Shown here: piece by piece, positions 9,020 through 16,799 of the stretch
Layout: every line of letters starts with the position of its first letter
Position numbering within the stretch: the first letter of the stretch is position 1
From: Bradyrhizobium monzae
GTDB taxonomy: Bacteria > Pseudomonadota > Alphaproteobacteria > Rhizobiales > Xanthobacteraceae
Direction: 5' to 3'
DNA length: 64,000 nucleotides
Assembly: GCF_021458635.1 (NCBI RefSeq)
Contig: NZ_JAIRDQ010000006.1
Coordinates: 249,105-313,104 of the forward strand
Translations under genes and position numbers: made by a program
Notes under the pieces: model-generated
What the model saw: the letters and a program-made list of their open reading frames with translations, nothing else
What the model was told of the DNA's origin: nothing
Database searches by the model: none

Positions 9020-10536
9020 TGCGCCGCCACCGCTTTGGCCGGCGCCACGCTCTGCTGGCCAGCTGCGTTGCGACCTGCAATTCTTCCGAAGGTCGCGCCC
9101 GAGACGAGGCCGGTGCCGGCGGGATAATTGTCGTAGAACAGGCCGCCGACGAGCTCGCCGCAGCAGTACAGGCCCTTGATCGGACGCCAGTCAGTGCCGA
9201 TCACCTCGGCATTCTCGTTGATCTTCAGGCCGCCGAAGGTGAAGGTGATGCCGCCGGTCGCGCTGTAGGCGTAGTAAGGCGGCTTGTCGAGCCGCAGCGC
9301 CCAGTTGGTCTTTTCGAGATCGAGGCCCTTGGTCGAGAGGCCGTCCTTCTTGGTGGGATCGAAGCCTTCGTCCGCCGCGCGCGCGTGATCGTTGAAGTTC
9401 AGGACGGTCTTGAGCGCCTGCGTCTTGTCGTCGATGTCGAGCTGGGCGATCAGCTCCTCCAGCGTATTGGCCTTGATCGGATCGCTGGTCGAATAGCGCG
9501 GCTCGAGCAGGTGAACCACCTTGCTGTCGAACAGCTGGTAGGCCTTGGCGCCGGGTTCGGCAAGAATCGCGCGGCCGAATTTTGCGTAGGTGAAGAGCGC
9601 GCCGTCCTCGCCTTCGTCGACGAAGCGCTTGCCCTTGCGATTGATCATCACCGAATAGACGTAGGACAGGCGATTGCTGCGGTCGGTCATCTCGCGCGGC
9701 GCGAAATCGCCCCAGTCCGCGCTGATCGGCGTCGCATGGCAGCCGCTCCACTGCCCCCAAGGCATGGCGCCGATGGCAAGCGCCATGCGCAGGCCGTCGC
9801 CCTGATTGTGCGGCGTGCCGCGCACCTTCGCTGCGCCGACCAGCGGGCCGATATGCTGCGTGCGCATCTGCACGTTGGCTTCGAAGCCGCCGCAGCCGAG
9901 CACGATGGCCTTTGCGCCAATCGAGCGCACGCCGTCATCATCCTTGGTCTTGACGCCGACGACGCGGCCGTTGTCATCGACCAGCAACTCCGAGACGGCG
10001 TTGCCGTAGCGAACCTCGATGCCGATGCGCTCGCAGGTCGAAAACCAGCTGCGCGACAGGCCGACGCCCTCGTGCGCAGCGCGCACGACGAGGCCGCGCG
10101 CCCAGACCATGACGTTGTCTTTCTTGACGGCGGACAGGCTGATCGCCGGCTCCATCTTGATGCCGCCGGTGTCCTTCATCCAGCGCACCGTCGCCTGCGA
10201 ATTCGACACCAGCAGGCGCGACAGCGTCGGATCGGTGCGTCCGTTGGTGACGCGCATCAGATCGCCGTGGAAATCTTCCTGGGTGTAGGGCGAGATGCCG
10301 TCGTAAAAATTGTCGAACTCGTCCTCGACGCCGGGCAGCAGGGCGCCGATCTCGCGCGGCTCGTCATAGGCGAAGCGCAGCACGCCGCCGCTCCAATGCG
10401 TGTTGCCGCCGCGCATTTCGCGGGGAGCTTTCTCGAGAACGAGGACGCGATCTGCGCCGTTTTCCTTCGCCGAGACCGCCGCAGCCAATGCGGCGTTGCC
10501 AGCGCCAACGACGATCACATCGAACTCTTCGTGCAT
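9016..10536 (-). CDS. FAD-dependent dehydrogenase, tricarballylate dehydrogenase (TcuA)-like
   Basis: From ATG 10536 the protein has 506 residues. An AAGGGA ribosome-binding site precedes it, which decides against the TTG at 10596 that lies inside the predicted operator. The N-terminal dinucleotide-binding motif is VVVGAGNAALAAA, followed by GGNTHWSGG. A fumarate-reductase-type FAD_binding_2 layout continues with LGCGGFEAN and ends in YAYSATGGITFTFGGLKIN and GLYCCGELVGGLFYDNYPAGTG. Such enzymes dehydrogenate or reduce dicarboxylates, ketosteroids or tricarballylate (to cis-aconitate). The TcuA-like reading fits the downstream aconitate-type enzymes but the substrate is unproven. It is the first gene of the long minus-strand series. 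Confidence 0.82.
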   Translation of the reverse strand: MHEEFDVIVVGAGNAALAAAVSAKENGADRVLVLEKAPREMRGGNTHWSGGVLRFAYDEPREIGALLPGVEDEFDNFYDGISPYTQEDFHGDLMRVTNGRTDPTLSRLLVSNSQATVRWMKDTGGIKMEPAISLSAVKKDNVMVWARGLVVRAAHEGVGLSRSWFSTCERIGIEVRYGNAVSELLVDDNGRVVGVKTKDDDGVRSIGAKAIVLGCGGFEANVQMRTQHIGPLVGAAKVRGTPHNQGDGLRMALAIGAMPWGQWSGCHATPISADWGDFAPREMTDRSNRLSYVYSVMINRKGKRFVDEGEDGALFTYAKFGRAILAEPGAKAYQLFDSKVVHLLEPRYSTSDPIKANTLEELIAQLDIDDKTQALKTVLNFNDHARAADEGFDPTKKDGLSTKGLDLEKTNWALRLDKPPYYAYSATGGITFTFGGLKINENAEVIGTDWRPIKGLYCCGELVGGLFYDNYPAGTGLVSGATFGRIAGRNAAGQQSVAPAKAVAAQ

Positions 10537-10577
10537 TTCCGTTCCCTTCTGAGCTTCTGTATTCTTATGGATACTAA

Positions 10578-10596
10578 TGTATACACTGGAATGCAA
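10578..10596. promoter_or_regulatory. predicted GntR operator upstream of the FAD dehydrogenase
   Basis: An 18-bp copy of GTATACACTGGAATGCAA (10579-10596) lies 43-60 nt upstream of the dehydrogenase start. The preceding T makes an 8-bp palindrome, TGTATACA, of the kind GntR/FCD regulators often bind. The same 18-mer occurs twice upstream of the PrpF-family gene, with 14 of 18 positions identical in all three copies. Binding by the GntR protein encoded between them is inferred. Confidence 0.65.
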
Positions 10597-10725
10597 GATA
10601 ATTCAGAGGGCTCTGTTTTCGAGGAAAATCTCCATGAAAACAGTCGGATACGGAAATCGATGCAAAAGATTGGCTCGACGAGCTCGGTTGCGAGCGGCTG
10701 AGACAGCCCCGCTCGCAACGTCCGA

Positions 10726-11430
10726 TCAGGCGCCGTCGTGCTCGTGGCGCGTTTCCAGATCGCGCTCCTTTGCGAGGATCGCACGGCGGGTTTCGAGCGC
10801 GCTCAGGACATGCGCGCGCGCCAGCCGCTCGGCCAACACGCCTTCTCTTTGTGTAATGGCCTGCACGATCGCCGCATGCTCGGCCTGGGCGACCGCGAAG
10901 CGGCCCTTCTCGGCCAACGTCGTCGGCCCCAGCAGCGCGATCGCATCCTGCAGCGCAGACAGGCTCTTTTCGAGATAGCGATTATGCGCGGCGACCTGAA
11001 TCGCGTCGTGCAATTCTCTATTATGCCGATAGAGCTTGAATGGCTCGTGATCGAGCTTTTCGCCCTCCGCGATGAGCCTTGCGAGCGTCGCGAGATCTTT
11101 CGGGCTGGCGTGTTTTGCGGCGAGCGAAGCGGCCGTGCCTTCGAGCGCCGCGCGCATCTCGTAGAGTTCCTCGACCGCATCCATGTCGAGAATGGACACG
11201 ACAAGACCGGTGCGCGGGCGCAGATCGAGCAGGCCCTCGAGCTCGAGCCGCGTCAGCGCCTGGCGCGTGGGCGTCCGGCTGATGCCGAGATGCTCCGCCA
11301 ATTCGACTTCGCGCATGCGCCGTCCCGGGGCGAATCGCCCTTCGACGATCTCACGCCGCAGGGCCGCATAGGCATAGTCGGCAGCCGATGCGAACTTCGT
11401 GCGGTCCGGCAACACCATCTCGTCGTTCAT
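10726..11430 (-). CDS. GntR-family transcriptional regulator with FCD domain
   Basis: The likely start is ATG 11430 (MNDEMVLPDRTKF), giving 234 residues, the usual FadR/VanR-subfamily length; an in-frame start at 11532 would add 34 residues that look non-coding. The N-terminal winged helix reads YAYAALRREIVEGRFAPG, LAEHLGISRTPTRQALTRLELEGLL. The all-helical C-terminal FCD effector domain contains ELYEMRAALEG and HRNRELHDAI-like features (NRELHDAIQVAAHN), with acidic and histidine residues that usually bind a metal and an organic acid. It is flanked by the two gene sets whose promoters share the predicted operator, so it is probably their local, self-regulated repressor or activator. Confidence 0.92.
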   Translation of the reverse strand: MNDEMVLPDRTKFASAADYAYAALRREIVEGRFAPGRRMREVELAEHLGISRTPTRQALTRLELEGLLDLRPRTGLVVSILDMDAVEELYEMRAALEGTAASLAAKHASPKDLATLARLIAEGEKLDHEPFKLYRHNRELHDAIQVAAHNRYLEKSLSALQDAIALLGPTTLAEKGRFAVAQAEHAAIVQAITQREGVLAERLARAHVLSALETRRAILAKERDLETRHEHDGA

Positions 11431-11567
11431 GAAGTCATCCCGATCTCGTTCGGCAGGCCGCGCGTCATCCACGAACGACGCAAGATATTCGGCGCCGCGG
11501 CGCCTGTCTGGCCCGCGGCCATCCGCGTCCACCGAATAGAATTAAGAGTAGCAGTCCATCCCACGAA

Positions 11568-11605
11568 TGTATACACTGGTATCCAAAGTATACAACGGTA
11601 TGCAA
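11568..11605. promoter_or_regulatory. tandem predicted GntR operators upstream of the PrpF-family gene
   Basis: Two 18-bp copies, GTATACACTGGTATCCAA (11569-11586) and GTATACAACGGTATGCAA (11588-11605), stand 19 bp apart start to start. Each holds two GTATNCA heptamers, so four heptamers begin at 11569, 11579, 11588 and 11598, close to one per helical turn. The array ends 11 nt before the ATG at 11617 and lies 138 bp from the divergent GntR start. It could therefore block the isomerase promoter and autoregulate the GntR gene. Protein binding is inferred from repetition and position. Confidence 0.68.
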
Positions 11606-11616
11606 TGGATTAGCCG

Positions 11617-12795
11617 ATGCCACAGAACAAGCTCAGGGCGACTTTCATGCGCGGCGGCACGTCGAAGGCCGTCGTGTTCAACAGGAAGGACCTGCCGGCG
11701 GATCCTGCGCTGTGGGATCCGATCTTCCTGTCGGTGATGGGCTCGCCAGACCCCAACGGCCGGCAGCTCGACGGCATGGGCGGCGGGCTGTCGTCGCTGT
11801 CGAAGGTCTGCGTGGTCGGCGCGCCGACGCGCCCCGATGCCGACATTGATTATACGTTCGCTCAGATCGAGGTGAAGAGCGCCGCGGTCGATTACAGCGC
11901 CAATTGCGGCAACATGTCTTCGGCGATGGGCCCGTTCGCCGTCAGCGAAGGCCTGGTGAAGGCGCCTGCGAACGGCGAAGCCGTCGTGCGCATTCACAAC
12001 ACCAACACCGGCAAGATCATCGTCGCACGCTTCCCGATGATCGATGGCGAAGTCGAGATCGACGGCGACATGACGATCGATGGCGTCGGCGGACACGGCG
12101 CGCCGGTGCGGCTCGAATTCGTCAATCCCGGCGGTACAAGGACCGGACGCCTGCTGCCGACCGGACACGCCTGCGATCATTTCGAGATCGCGGGTCTCGG
12201 CACGATCGAGGCCTCGATGGTCGACGCCGCCAATCCTTGCGTCTTCGTCGCCGCCGATTCGCTCGGCAAGGCGGGCGATGAGATGCCGGACGCGCTCGAG
12301 AGCGATCCGGTGTTCCTCGCACGGATGGAGGCGATACGTTGTGCGGCCTCGGTGGCGATGGGCCTCGCGCCTGACGCTGCGGCGGCCACAAAAATCCCGA
12401 GCGTGCCCAAGGTCGCGATGATCGTGCCGCCGCGCCAGATGACGACGCTGTCGGGCCGGCATCTGGAGCCCTCCGAAATGTCGCTGGGCATCCGGATGAT
12501 CTCGATCGGCCAGCCGCATCGCGCGGTGCCGATCACCGGCGCCACCTGCCTTGCGATCGCGGTGCGCATCAAGGGCACGCTGGCGAACCGGATGGCCCGC
12601 GCTGGCGATGGCCCGATCACCATCGCCCATCCCTCCGGCACGACCGTGGTCGATGCCGCCGTCGAACATGCCGACGAGCCAGCGAAGGCGCGCGCCATTC
12701 ACGGCGCGGTCTATCGCACCGCGCGACGCCTGTTCGAGGGCAACGTGTTCTACCGAACCGCCAAGCCGGCCGCGCAGACGCGGCGCAGCGCCTGA
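11617..12795 (+). CDS. PrpF-family cis-trans isomerase / tautomerase
   Basis: The 392-residue protein has the length of PrpF and 4-oxalomesaconate tautomerase. It opens with ATFMRGGTSKAVVFNRKDLP, the family hallmark, and has the diaminopimelate-epimerase-like active-site segment SANCGNMSSAMGPFAVSEG with its cysteine. GRLLPTGHACDHFE and TAMRIKGTLANRM-like segments (AVRIKGTLANRMA) follow. Known members shift double bonds in aconitate, 2-methylaconitate, oxalomesaconate or 3-methylitaconate. Only a weak ribosome-binding site precedes the ATG. It is 21 nt upstream of the lyase gene and surely co-transcribed with it. The exact substrate is unknown. Confidence 0.9.
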   Translation: MPQNKLRATFMRGGTSKAVVFNRKDLPADPALWDPIFLSVMGSPDPNGRQLDGMGGGLSSLSKVCVVGAPTRPDADIDYTFAQIEVKSAAVDYSANCGNMSSAMGPFAVSEGLVKAPANGEAVVRIHNTNTGKIIVARFPMIDGEVEIDGDMTIDGVGGHGAPVRLEFVNPGGTRTGRLLPTGHACDHFEIAGLGTIEASMVDAANPCVFVAADSLGKAGDEMPDALESDPVFLARMEAIRCAASVAMGLAPDAAAATKIPSVPKVAMIVPPRQMTTLSGRHLEPSEMSLGIRMISIGQPHRAVPITGATCLAIAVRIKGTLANRMARAGDGPITIAHPSGTTVVDAAVEHADEPAKARAIHGAVYRTARRLFEGNVFYRTAKPAAQTRRSA

Positions 12796-12816
12796 TAATT
12801 CCTGGAGTCCTGAACG

Positions 12817-13740
12817 ATGACGTATCTCGTTGCCGCCGACCTTCCGCGCGAATCTGCTGGTCAGCGCTTTCGCGCGCTGTTGAAGCAGCCCGGCATCCTG
12901 CAATTGCCGGGCGCGCACAACGGCATGGCGGCGCTGCAAGCCAAGGCGGCCGGCTTCGACGCACTTTATCTCTCGGGCGCGGCGATGACGGCCTCGATGG
13001 GCCTGCCTGATCTCGGCATCATCACCGTGGACGAGGTTTCCTTCTTCGTCCGCCAGATCACCCGCGCATCGGGCCTGCCGCTGCTCGTCGACGCCGACAC
13101 CGGCTATGGCGAGGCATTGAACGTGATGCATGCGACGCGCGTCTTCGAGGATGCCGGCGCGGGCGCGCTGCATCTCGAGGATCAGATCCTGCCGAAGAAG
13201 TGCGGCCATCTCAACGACAAGAAGATTGCCGACGCGCATGACATGGCGGCGAAGGTCTCGGCCGCGGCGAAAGCGCGGCGCGATCTCGTGATCATCGCCA
13301 GGACCGACGCCGCCGCCAGCGAAGGCCTCGACGGCGCGGTCGCCCGCGCAAAGCTCTATATGGACGCCGGTGCGGACGCGATCTTCCCGGAAGCGCTCAA
13401 CACCGCCGAGATGTTCCGCGCCTTCGCGCAGCGCATGCAAGGCGTTCCCCTGCTCGCTAACATGACCGAGTTCGGCAAGACACCGTTCTTCACGGCCGCG
13501 GAGTTCGAGGCCATGGGCTACGCTATGGTGATCTGGCCAGTCTCGTCGCTGCGCGTGGCCAACAAGGCCCAGGCCGAGCTCTACGCGGCGATTGCGCGCG
13601 ACGGCGGCACGCATCAACTCGTCGAGCGGATGCAGACGCGGGCCGAGCTCTACGCGACGATCGGACTGCACGATTACGAAGCGCTGGACACCTCGATCGT
13701 TCAAACCATCGTTCCGGCTGGCATGCCGCAACGCAAGTGA
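12817..13740 (+). CDS. isocitrate lyase / PEP mutase family lyase (methylisocitrate lyase-like)
   Basis: The 307-residue protein has the length of methylisocitrate lyase. Motifs in order are LPGAHNGMAALQAKAAGFDALYLSG split over the first strand, the Mg-binding LLVDADTGYGE, LHLEDQ, the catalytic loop PKKCGHL, and IIARTDA. The KKCGH cysteine marks a C-C lyase (isocitrate, 2-methylisocitrate or 2,3-dimethylmalate type) rather than PEP mutase. The gene follows the PrpF-family gene and would cleave the acid it makes into pyruvate, glyoxylate or succinate-type products. Which acid is cleaved cannot be told from sequence alone. Confidence 0.9.
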   Translation: MTYLVAADLPRESAGQRFRALLKQPGILQLPGAHNGMAALQAKAAGFDALYLSGAAMTASMGLPDLGIITVDEVSFFVRQITRASGLPLLVDADTGYGEALNVMHATRVFEDAGAGALHLEDQILPKKCGHLNDKKIADAHDMAAKVSAAAKARRDLVIIARTDAAASEGLDGAVARAKLYMDAGADAIFPEALNTAEMFRAFAQRMQGVPLLANMTEFGKTPFFTAAEFEAMGYAMVIWPVSSLRVANKAQAELYAAIARDGGTHQLVERMQTRAELYATIGLHDYEALDTSIVQTIVPAGMPQRK

Positions 13741-13811
13741 ACGTCGCGACTTTGCTTGGTCCGAGATGCAACGAGCGTATGGGATCGCAGGAAATCGTAG
13801 GCTGGCGCGCA

Positions 13812-13847
13812 AAATCGTACGATTTGGTAGCGGGGGAGCGCTACCAA
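13812..13847. repeat. two adjacent palindromes downstream of the lyase gene
   Basis: A perfect 14-bp palindrome AAATCGTACGATTT (13812-13825) abuts a hairpin with stem TTGGTAGCG / CGCTACCAA (13824-13832 and 13839-13847) and loop GGGGAG. No T-run follows, so this is not a normal intrinsic terminator. It could be a protein-binding site or part of a lost element. Confidence 0.55.
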
Positions 13848-13949
13848 CCCACACAAAAACTGAGGCCCCGACATCTCTTCCAATCTTCCGCGCCAAGTTC
13901 ACGGCAACCGCGAGCCGAGAGATTCGCAGACGCACTTCAACTCTCTGCG

Positions 13950-14031
13950 TTCGCCGACCGCAGTGGTAAGCGCTCGCCTGCCTCCCTAAAGATTTTCGAG
14001 TCTGAGCCGGGTTCGACTCCGGCCGGCGGTT
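13950..14031 (+). pseudogene. degraded tRNA-like segment
   Basis: Pieces of a tRNA cloverleaf can be seen in order. TTCGCCG (13950-13956) pairs at six of seven positions with CGGCGGT (14024-14030) as an acceptor stem. CGC-AGTGGTAA-GCG (13959-13972) resembles a D-arm. GCCGG-GTTCGACT-CCGGC (14006-14023) resembles a T-arm, with one extra base in the loop. The anticodon arm does not form a normal 5-bp stem and 7-base loop, and no CCA follows. It is probably a tRNA relic or a chance likeness, and is not a functional tRNA as it stands. Confidence 0.3.
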
Positions 14032-14068
14032 ATGAAGGCAAGAACTGCAAGACTGTGCGTGCTGCAGA

Positions 14069-14096
14069 GCGTTCGCAAATTAATTTTTGCGAACGC
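14069..14096. repeat. 28-bp near-perfect palindrome
   Basis: The inverted repeat has arms GCGTTCGCAAA (14069-14079) and TTTGCGAACGC (14086-14096) around a TTAATT centre. No T-run follows. The symmetry and AT-rich centre suit a dimeric regulator site or a cruciform. Confidence 0.6.
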
Positions 14097-14393
14097 CTCC
14101 CGTCCATCATCTTGTCGGTATTCCTGTCGGTATCTGAGGCAGCCGACGACTAAAAGTATCGCAAATTCAATTTGTTATGCGACTAGTCGATTATCGGCCA
14201 GGGGCACCACGCTTCGCCCTATGGGCTTCGCGTGGCGCGGCCATGCGATGCCCCGAAAGGGCGATGCGTGTCCGCCGAAGCCTTGGCGAAGGCCGACTGT
14301 CGCAGCATAGCTGCGTCTCTCTCCTCTCCCTCGCAAACGTCACATTCCCACTGTATAAACCCATAGCTTCTTCTCTCAGTCGAAGGAGCTCAT

Positions 14394-14696
14394 ATGAACG
14401 ACCTGCACGCGTGGCTTTCCGAACAGCACCACGGTTTGCGGACCTTCCAAAACCTTCAGCAGAAGCTGGACACGCTCGGCCAGGACGATCCCGCCCAGCG
14501 CGGTCTATGCCGTCTCCTCAGCAATCTTGCCGGCAGCTATGTCGAGGCGTTTGACGAATCCCCGCTGCCGGTCGAGGTCGCGGAAAGCACCTATCAACGC
14601 CTGCTGACGCTGCTGGCAAGCCTCGACCTCCGCGGCGATGCCGAACGGCGGCTCGCCGATATCAATCGGGTCGCGACCGCCGAACTCTGGCAGTGA
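14394..14696 (+). CDS. small hypothetical protein, 100 aa
   Basis: A strong ribosome-binding site (AAGGAGCTCAT) directly precedes the ATG, and the frame has normal high-GC codon use. The protein (MNDLHAWLSEQHHGL...) is soluble, mostly helical, leucine-rich and mildly acidic, with no signal peptide or known motif that I recognise. It stands alone between the gene-free region and a convergent gene 21 nt away. Function unknown. Confidence 0.72.
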   Translation: MNDLHAWLSEQHHGLRTFQNLQQKLDTLGQDDPAQRGLCRLLSNLAGSYVEAFDESPLPVEVAESTYQRLLTLLASLDLRGDAERRLADINRVATAELWQ

Positions 14697-14717
14697 CGTC
14701 GCGGTCCGCCGCACGCC

Positions 14718-15179
14718 TCACGGCGTTCGCGTGTAGGTCGTGACCATCGTATAGTCCTTGCGCGGACCCGACACGACGTGGCGAACGACAAAGCCACCAT
14801 CGGAGCGGAAGGTGAAGGTCGACTGATAATGATCGAGATTGCACAGATGGCCGGCGCTTCCGCTCAGGACGCCGCCATCGGATGCAGTGAGTTCGATCAC
14901 GTGGAATAGCCGTGGCGGGGTCTCCTTGAAGAAGACCTCGAATCCCCGGTCATGCCTGCGGAAGACGTATTCTCGCTCCGCCTCGAGCTCGGTGCCGTTC
15001 TGGAGTGTCAGCCGTCCGTGCTCGCGATAGGCCAGGCGCTCCGCATCCAATGGCGTGAAGGTCGCAAGGCCCGTCATGCTCCCTTGACCTTCGATGACCC
15101 GGTCGAACGACCAGGCGCCAACGAGCCGCGTCATCACCTGCGACGCATCATCCCAAGCATCGATCACAGTTTCATTCAT
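14718..15179 (-). CDS. DUF6314-like protein
   Basis: From ATG 15179 (MNETVIDAWDDASQ) the protein has 153 residues; a start at 15221 would add 14. It looks like a small beta-barrel: LVGAWSFDRVIEGQGSMTG near the N-terminus, then AYREHGRLTLQNG, EREYVFRR and FFKETPPRLFHVIEL, ending in HVVSGPRKDYTMVTTYTR. This order (G-x-W-x-F-x-R-x-I, YRE-G, YxF, CxxDxY) resembles the DUF6314 family of lipocalin-like proteins. No signal peptide is present. Biochemical role unknown. Confidence 0.65.
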   Translation of the reverse strand: MNETVIDAWDDASQVMTRLVGAWSFDRVIEGQGSMTGLATFTPLDAERLAYREHGRLTLQNGTELEAEREYVFRRHDRGFEVFFKETPPRLFHVIELTASDGGVLSGSAGHLCNLDHYQSTFTFRSDGGFVVRHVVSGPRKDYTMVTTYTRTP

Positions 15180-15301
15180 GTGCTCTGGACCCAAGCGCCC
15201 GGTCGCTCCGTGGTTTCGCAATATCTGCGGGGCCCACGTTCGACTTTGCCGCGCCGCTACCTATATCCTGCGGCAACGCGTGTCGAGGCAGCGAGCAAGT
15301 G

Positions 15302-15535
15302 ATGGCCAGGGGACCCACGACGGAGACCGACGGCGACGACCTGCCCCGCTATTTCGTCTGGGTCCGCGGCCTCGACGGGCCCGAGCCGCAGAAATGGGTC
15401 GACATGGACTTCGGCGTCGGTGACTGGAAGCGGCCGCTGGTACTGGCCTGGCTGGAGTTGCCGGCGGACGAGCGGCGCCTGCCGCTGTCGATGCTGGCGC
15501 GGCGATATCCGCCGCCAAAGGTGGAGACGGTTTAG
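15302..15535 (+). CDS. small hypothetical protein, 77 aa
   Basis: The ATG at 15302 or the GTG at 15299 opens a frame reading MARGPTTETDGDDLPRYFVWVRGLDGPEPQKWVDMDF. It is rich in Trp, Pro and acidic residues, has no signal peptide or membrane segment, and matches no family I know. It ends 8 nt before the convergent AraC-type gene. Codon use fits the region, so it is probably real. Confidence 0.55.
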   Translation: MARGPTTETDGDDLPRYFVWVRGLDGPEPQKWVDMDFGVGDWKRPLVLAWLELPADERRLPLSMLARRYPPPKVETV

Positions 15536-15543
15536 GCTCGCCC

Positions 15544-16503
15544 TCACTTGCCCCGCGCCGCGGTCGGCGTCAGGCCGAACCTGCGGCGAAAGCAGCGGTT
15601 GAAATAAGAGAGATCGTTGAAGCCGCAGGCGAAGGCGATGTCGCTGATGCGGCCTTCGCGATGGGCGAGCAGGTCGGCGGCCTTGCGCAGGCGAAGTTCG
15701 GTCAGGCGGGTGGTGAAGCTCGCGCCGGCCTCGAACAGCAGCTCGTTGACATAGCGCTCGGAGAGACCGGCAGCAGTGGCGAGCCTTTGCGCGGAAAAAT
15801 CCGGCTCGTGGAAGCGCGTCTCGAGGATCGACAGCACGGCTTTCAGCCGCACCGCGCGCAGGCCACCGCGCCGTGCCGCGGCCGCAACGTCGCTGCGGGC
15901 CCCCAAGCCGATCGCGGCGAGATCAAGCAAATGGGATGCGATCGCCATGCCGGCCTCGTCGGCGGCCACGGGATGACGAAGCAGCAGGTCGCTGTAATCC
16001 ATCGCCAGCGACAGCGCGCCGCCGGGCTCGAGCTCGCAGCCGACGAGGTCGTCGAGGTCGGCGACCATCGCGCGCAGTGACTCGACCGGCAGATGCACAT
16101 TGGTGAAGCGCTTCTGGCTGGCGCCATCGGCAGCGAAGAACGGCTCGTCGAGCTTGAGCAGCACCATCGAGCCAGGCCGCATGGTGAATTCGCGGCCGCG
16201 ATGAACCACCTGCGAAGAACGATCGCCGGTGTTGCGCACGAGACAAAAACGGTCATCGCCAGTCTCGATGACCTGGCGCTTTTCCCGCCGCACCGTGACG
16301 AAGCTGCCGTCGCAGCGGCCGAGCATGGTGGTGCCGATATGGATCGAGTTCATCGTGGCGCGAAACGGCACGTCGGAGGCCGGGTCGAGCTCGCCGGTGT
16401 TGGAAAAATGCTCGAACAGCTCGGCGAAGCGGATGAAGCGCTGCCGGTCGGACAGATCCTGCGGCAGCATCTCGGTCGAGAGCGACTTCCTGATGACGGA
16501 CAT
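15544..16503 (-). CDS. AraC-family transcriptional regulator
   Basis: From ATG 16503 (MSVIRKSLSTEM) the protein has 319 residues, the size of the AraC/FeaR/OruR-like group; the longer frame back to 16695 looks non-coding. The N-terminal half is a beta-rich cupin-type domain (FVTVRREKRQVIETGDD, FTMRPGSMVLLKLDEPFF). The C-terminal 100 residues hold both helix-turn-helix units: FSAQRLATAAGLSERYVNELLFEAG and ISDIAFACGFNDLSYFNRCFRRRFG, the AraC signature. No enzyme gene is adjacent, so its target is unknown. Confidence 0.92.
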   Translation of the reverse strand: MSVIRKSLSTEMLPQDLSDRQRFIRFAELFEHFSNTGELDPASDVPFRATMNSIHIGTTMLGRCDGSFVTVRREKRQVIETGDDRFCLVRNTGDRSSQVVHRGREFTMRPGSMVLLKLDEPFFAADGASQKRFTNVHLPVESLRAMVADLDDLVGCELEPGGALSLAMDYSDLLLRHPVAADEAGMAIASHLLDLAAIGLGARSDVAAAARRGGLRAVRLKAVLSILETRFHEPDFSAQRLATAAGLSERYVNELLFEAGASFTTRLTELRLRKAADLLAHREGRISDIAFACGFNDLSYFNRCFRRRFGLTPTAARGK

Positions 16504-16799
16504 CGACAAGGACTTCCGGGAAAGGCTTTTTCGGAAAAAATCGCGCAGACAACAATCGAGCCTTGCAAGCCGGGGATGAACCCGCGCTGAAGGCCAGCGG
16601 TCACAGGCTACCAGTACGACCACCTGAAGCAAGCTGCGCCGGTCAGTCCAAGCGGCAAGGCCCTCGGGCGCCGGACAGTCCAAGACGGCCCGCACACCCC
16701 CATCCTATTCAGGCTCTGGATGCGACATCCCGCCACACGCGAATCGCGTCCGGGCAACCGGGCGGCCCCAGCCTGACGCCCGCTGGAGGAGACAACGAC

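Larger units (their letters stand above)
13741..14393. other. 653-bp gene-free region
   Basis: No convincing coding frame is present; the open frames here have poor composition and no ribosome-binding sites. The stretch is visibly more AT-rich than its surroundings in places and holds three palindromes and a tRNA-like relic, listed separately. From about 14200 to 14330 it also carries repeated GCGATG and GGCGAAGG-type words resembling degenerate intergenic repeat material. Confidence 0.7.

Noticed and set aside
13824..13847. CCCCCGCTACCA on the minus strand as a tRNA 3' end
   Set aside because: It belongs to a short perfect hairpin and no T-arm or acceptor partner lies at the right distance.
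11542..13935. A 797-residue minus-strand open frame opposite the isomerase and lyase
   Set aside because: It is the antisense shadow of two well-supported genes, rich in Arg/His/Asp as expected for GC-rich antisense frames.
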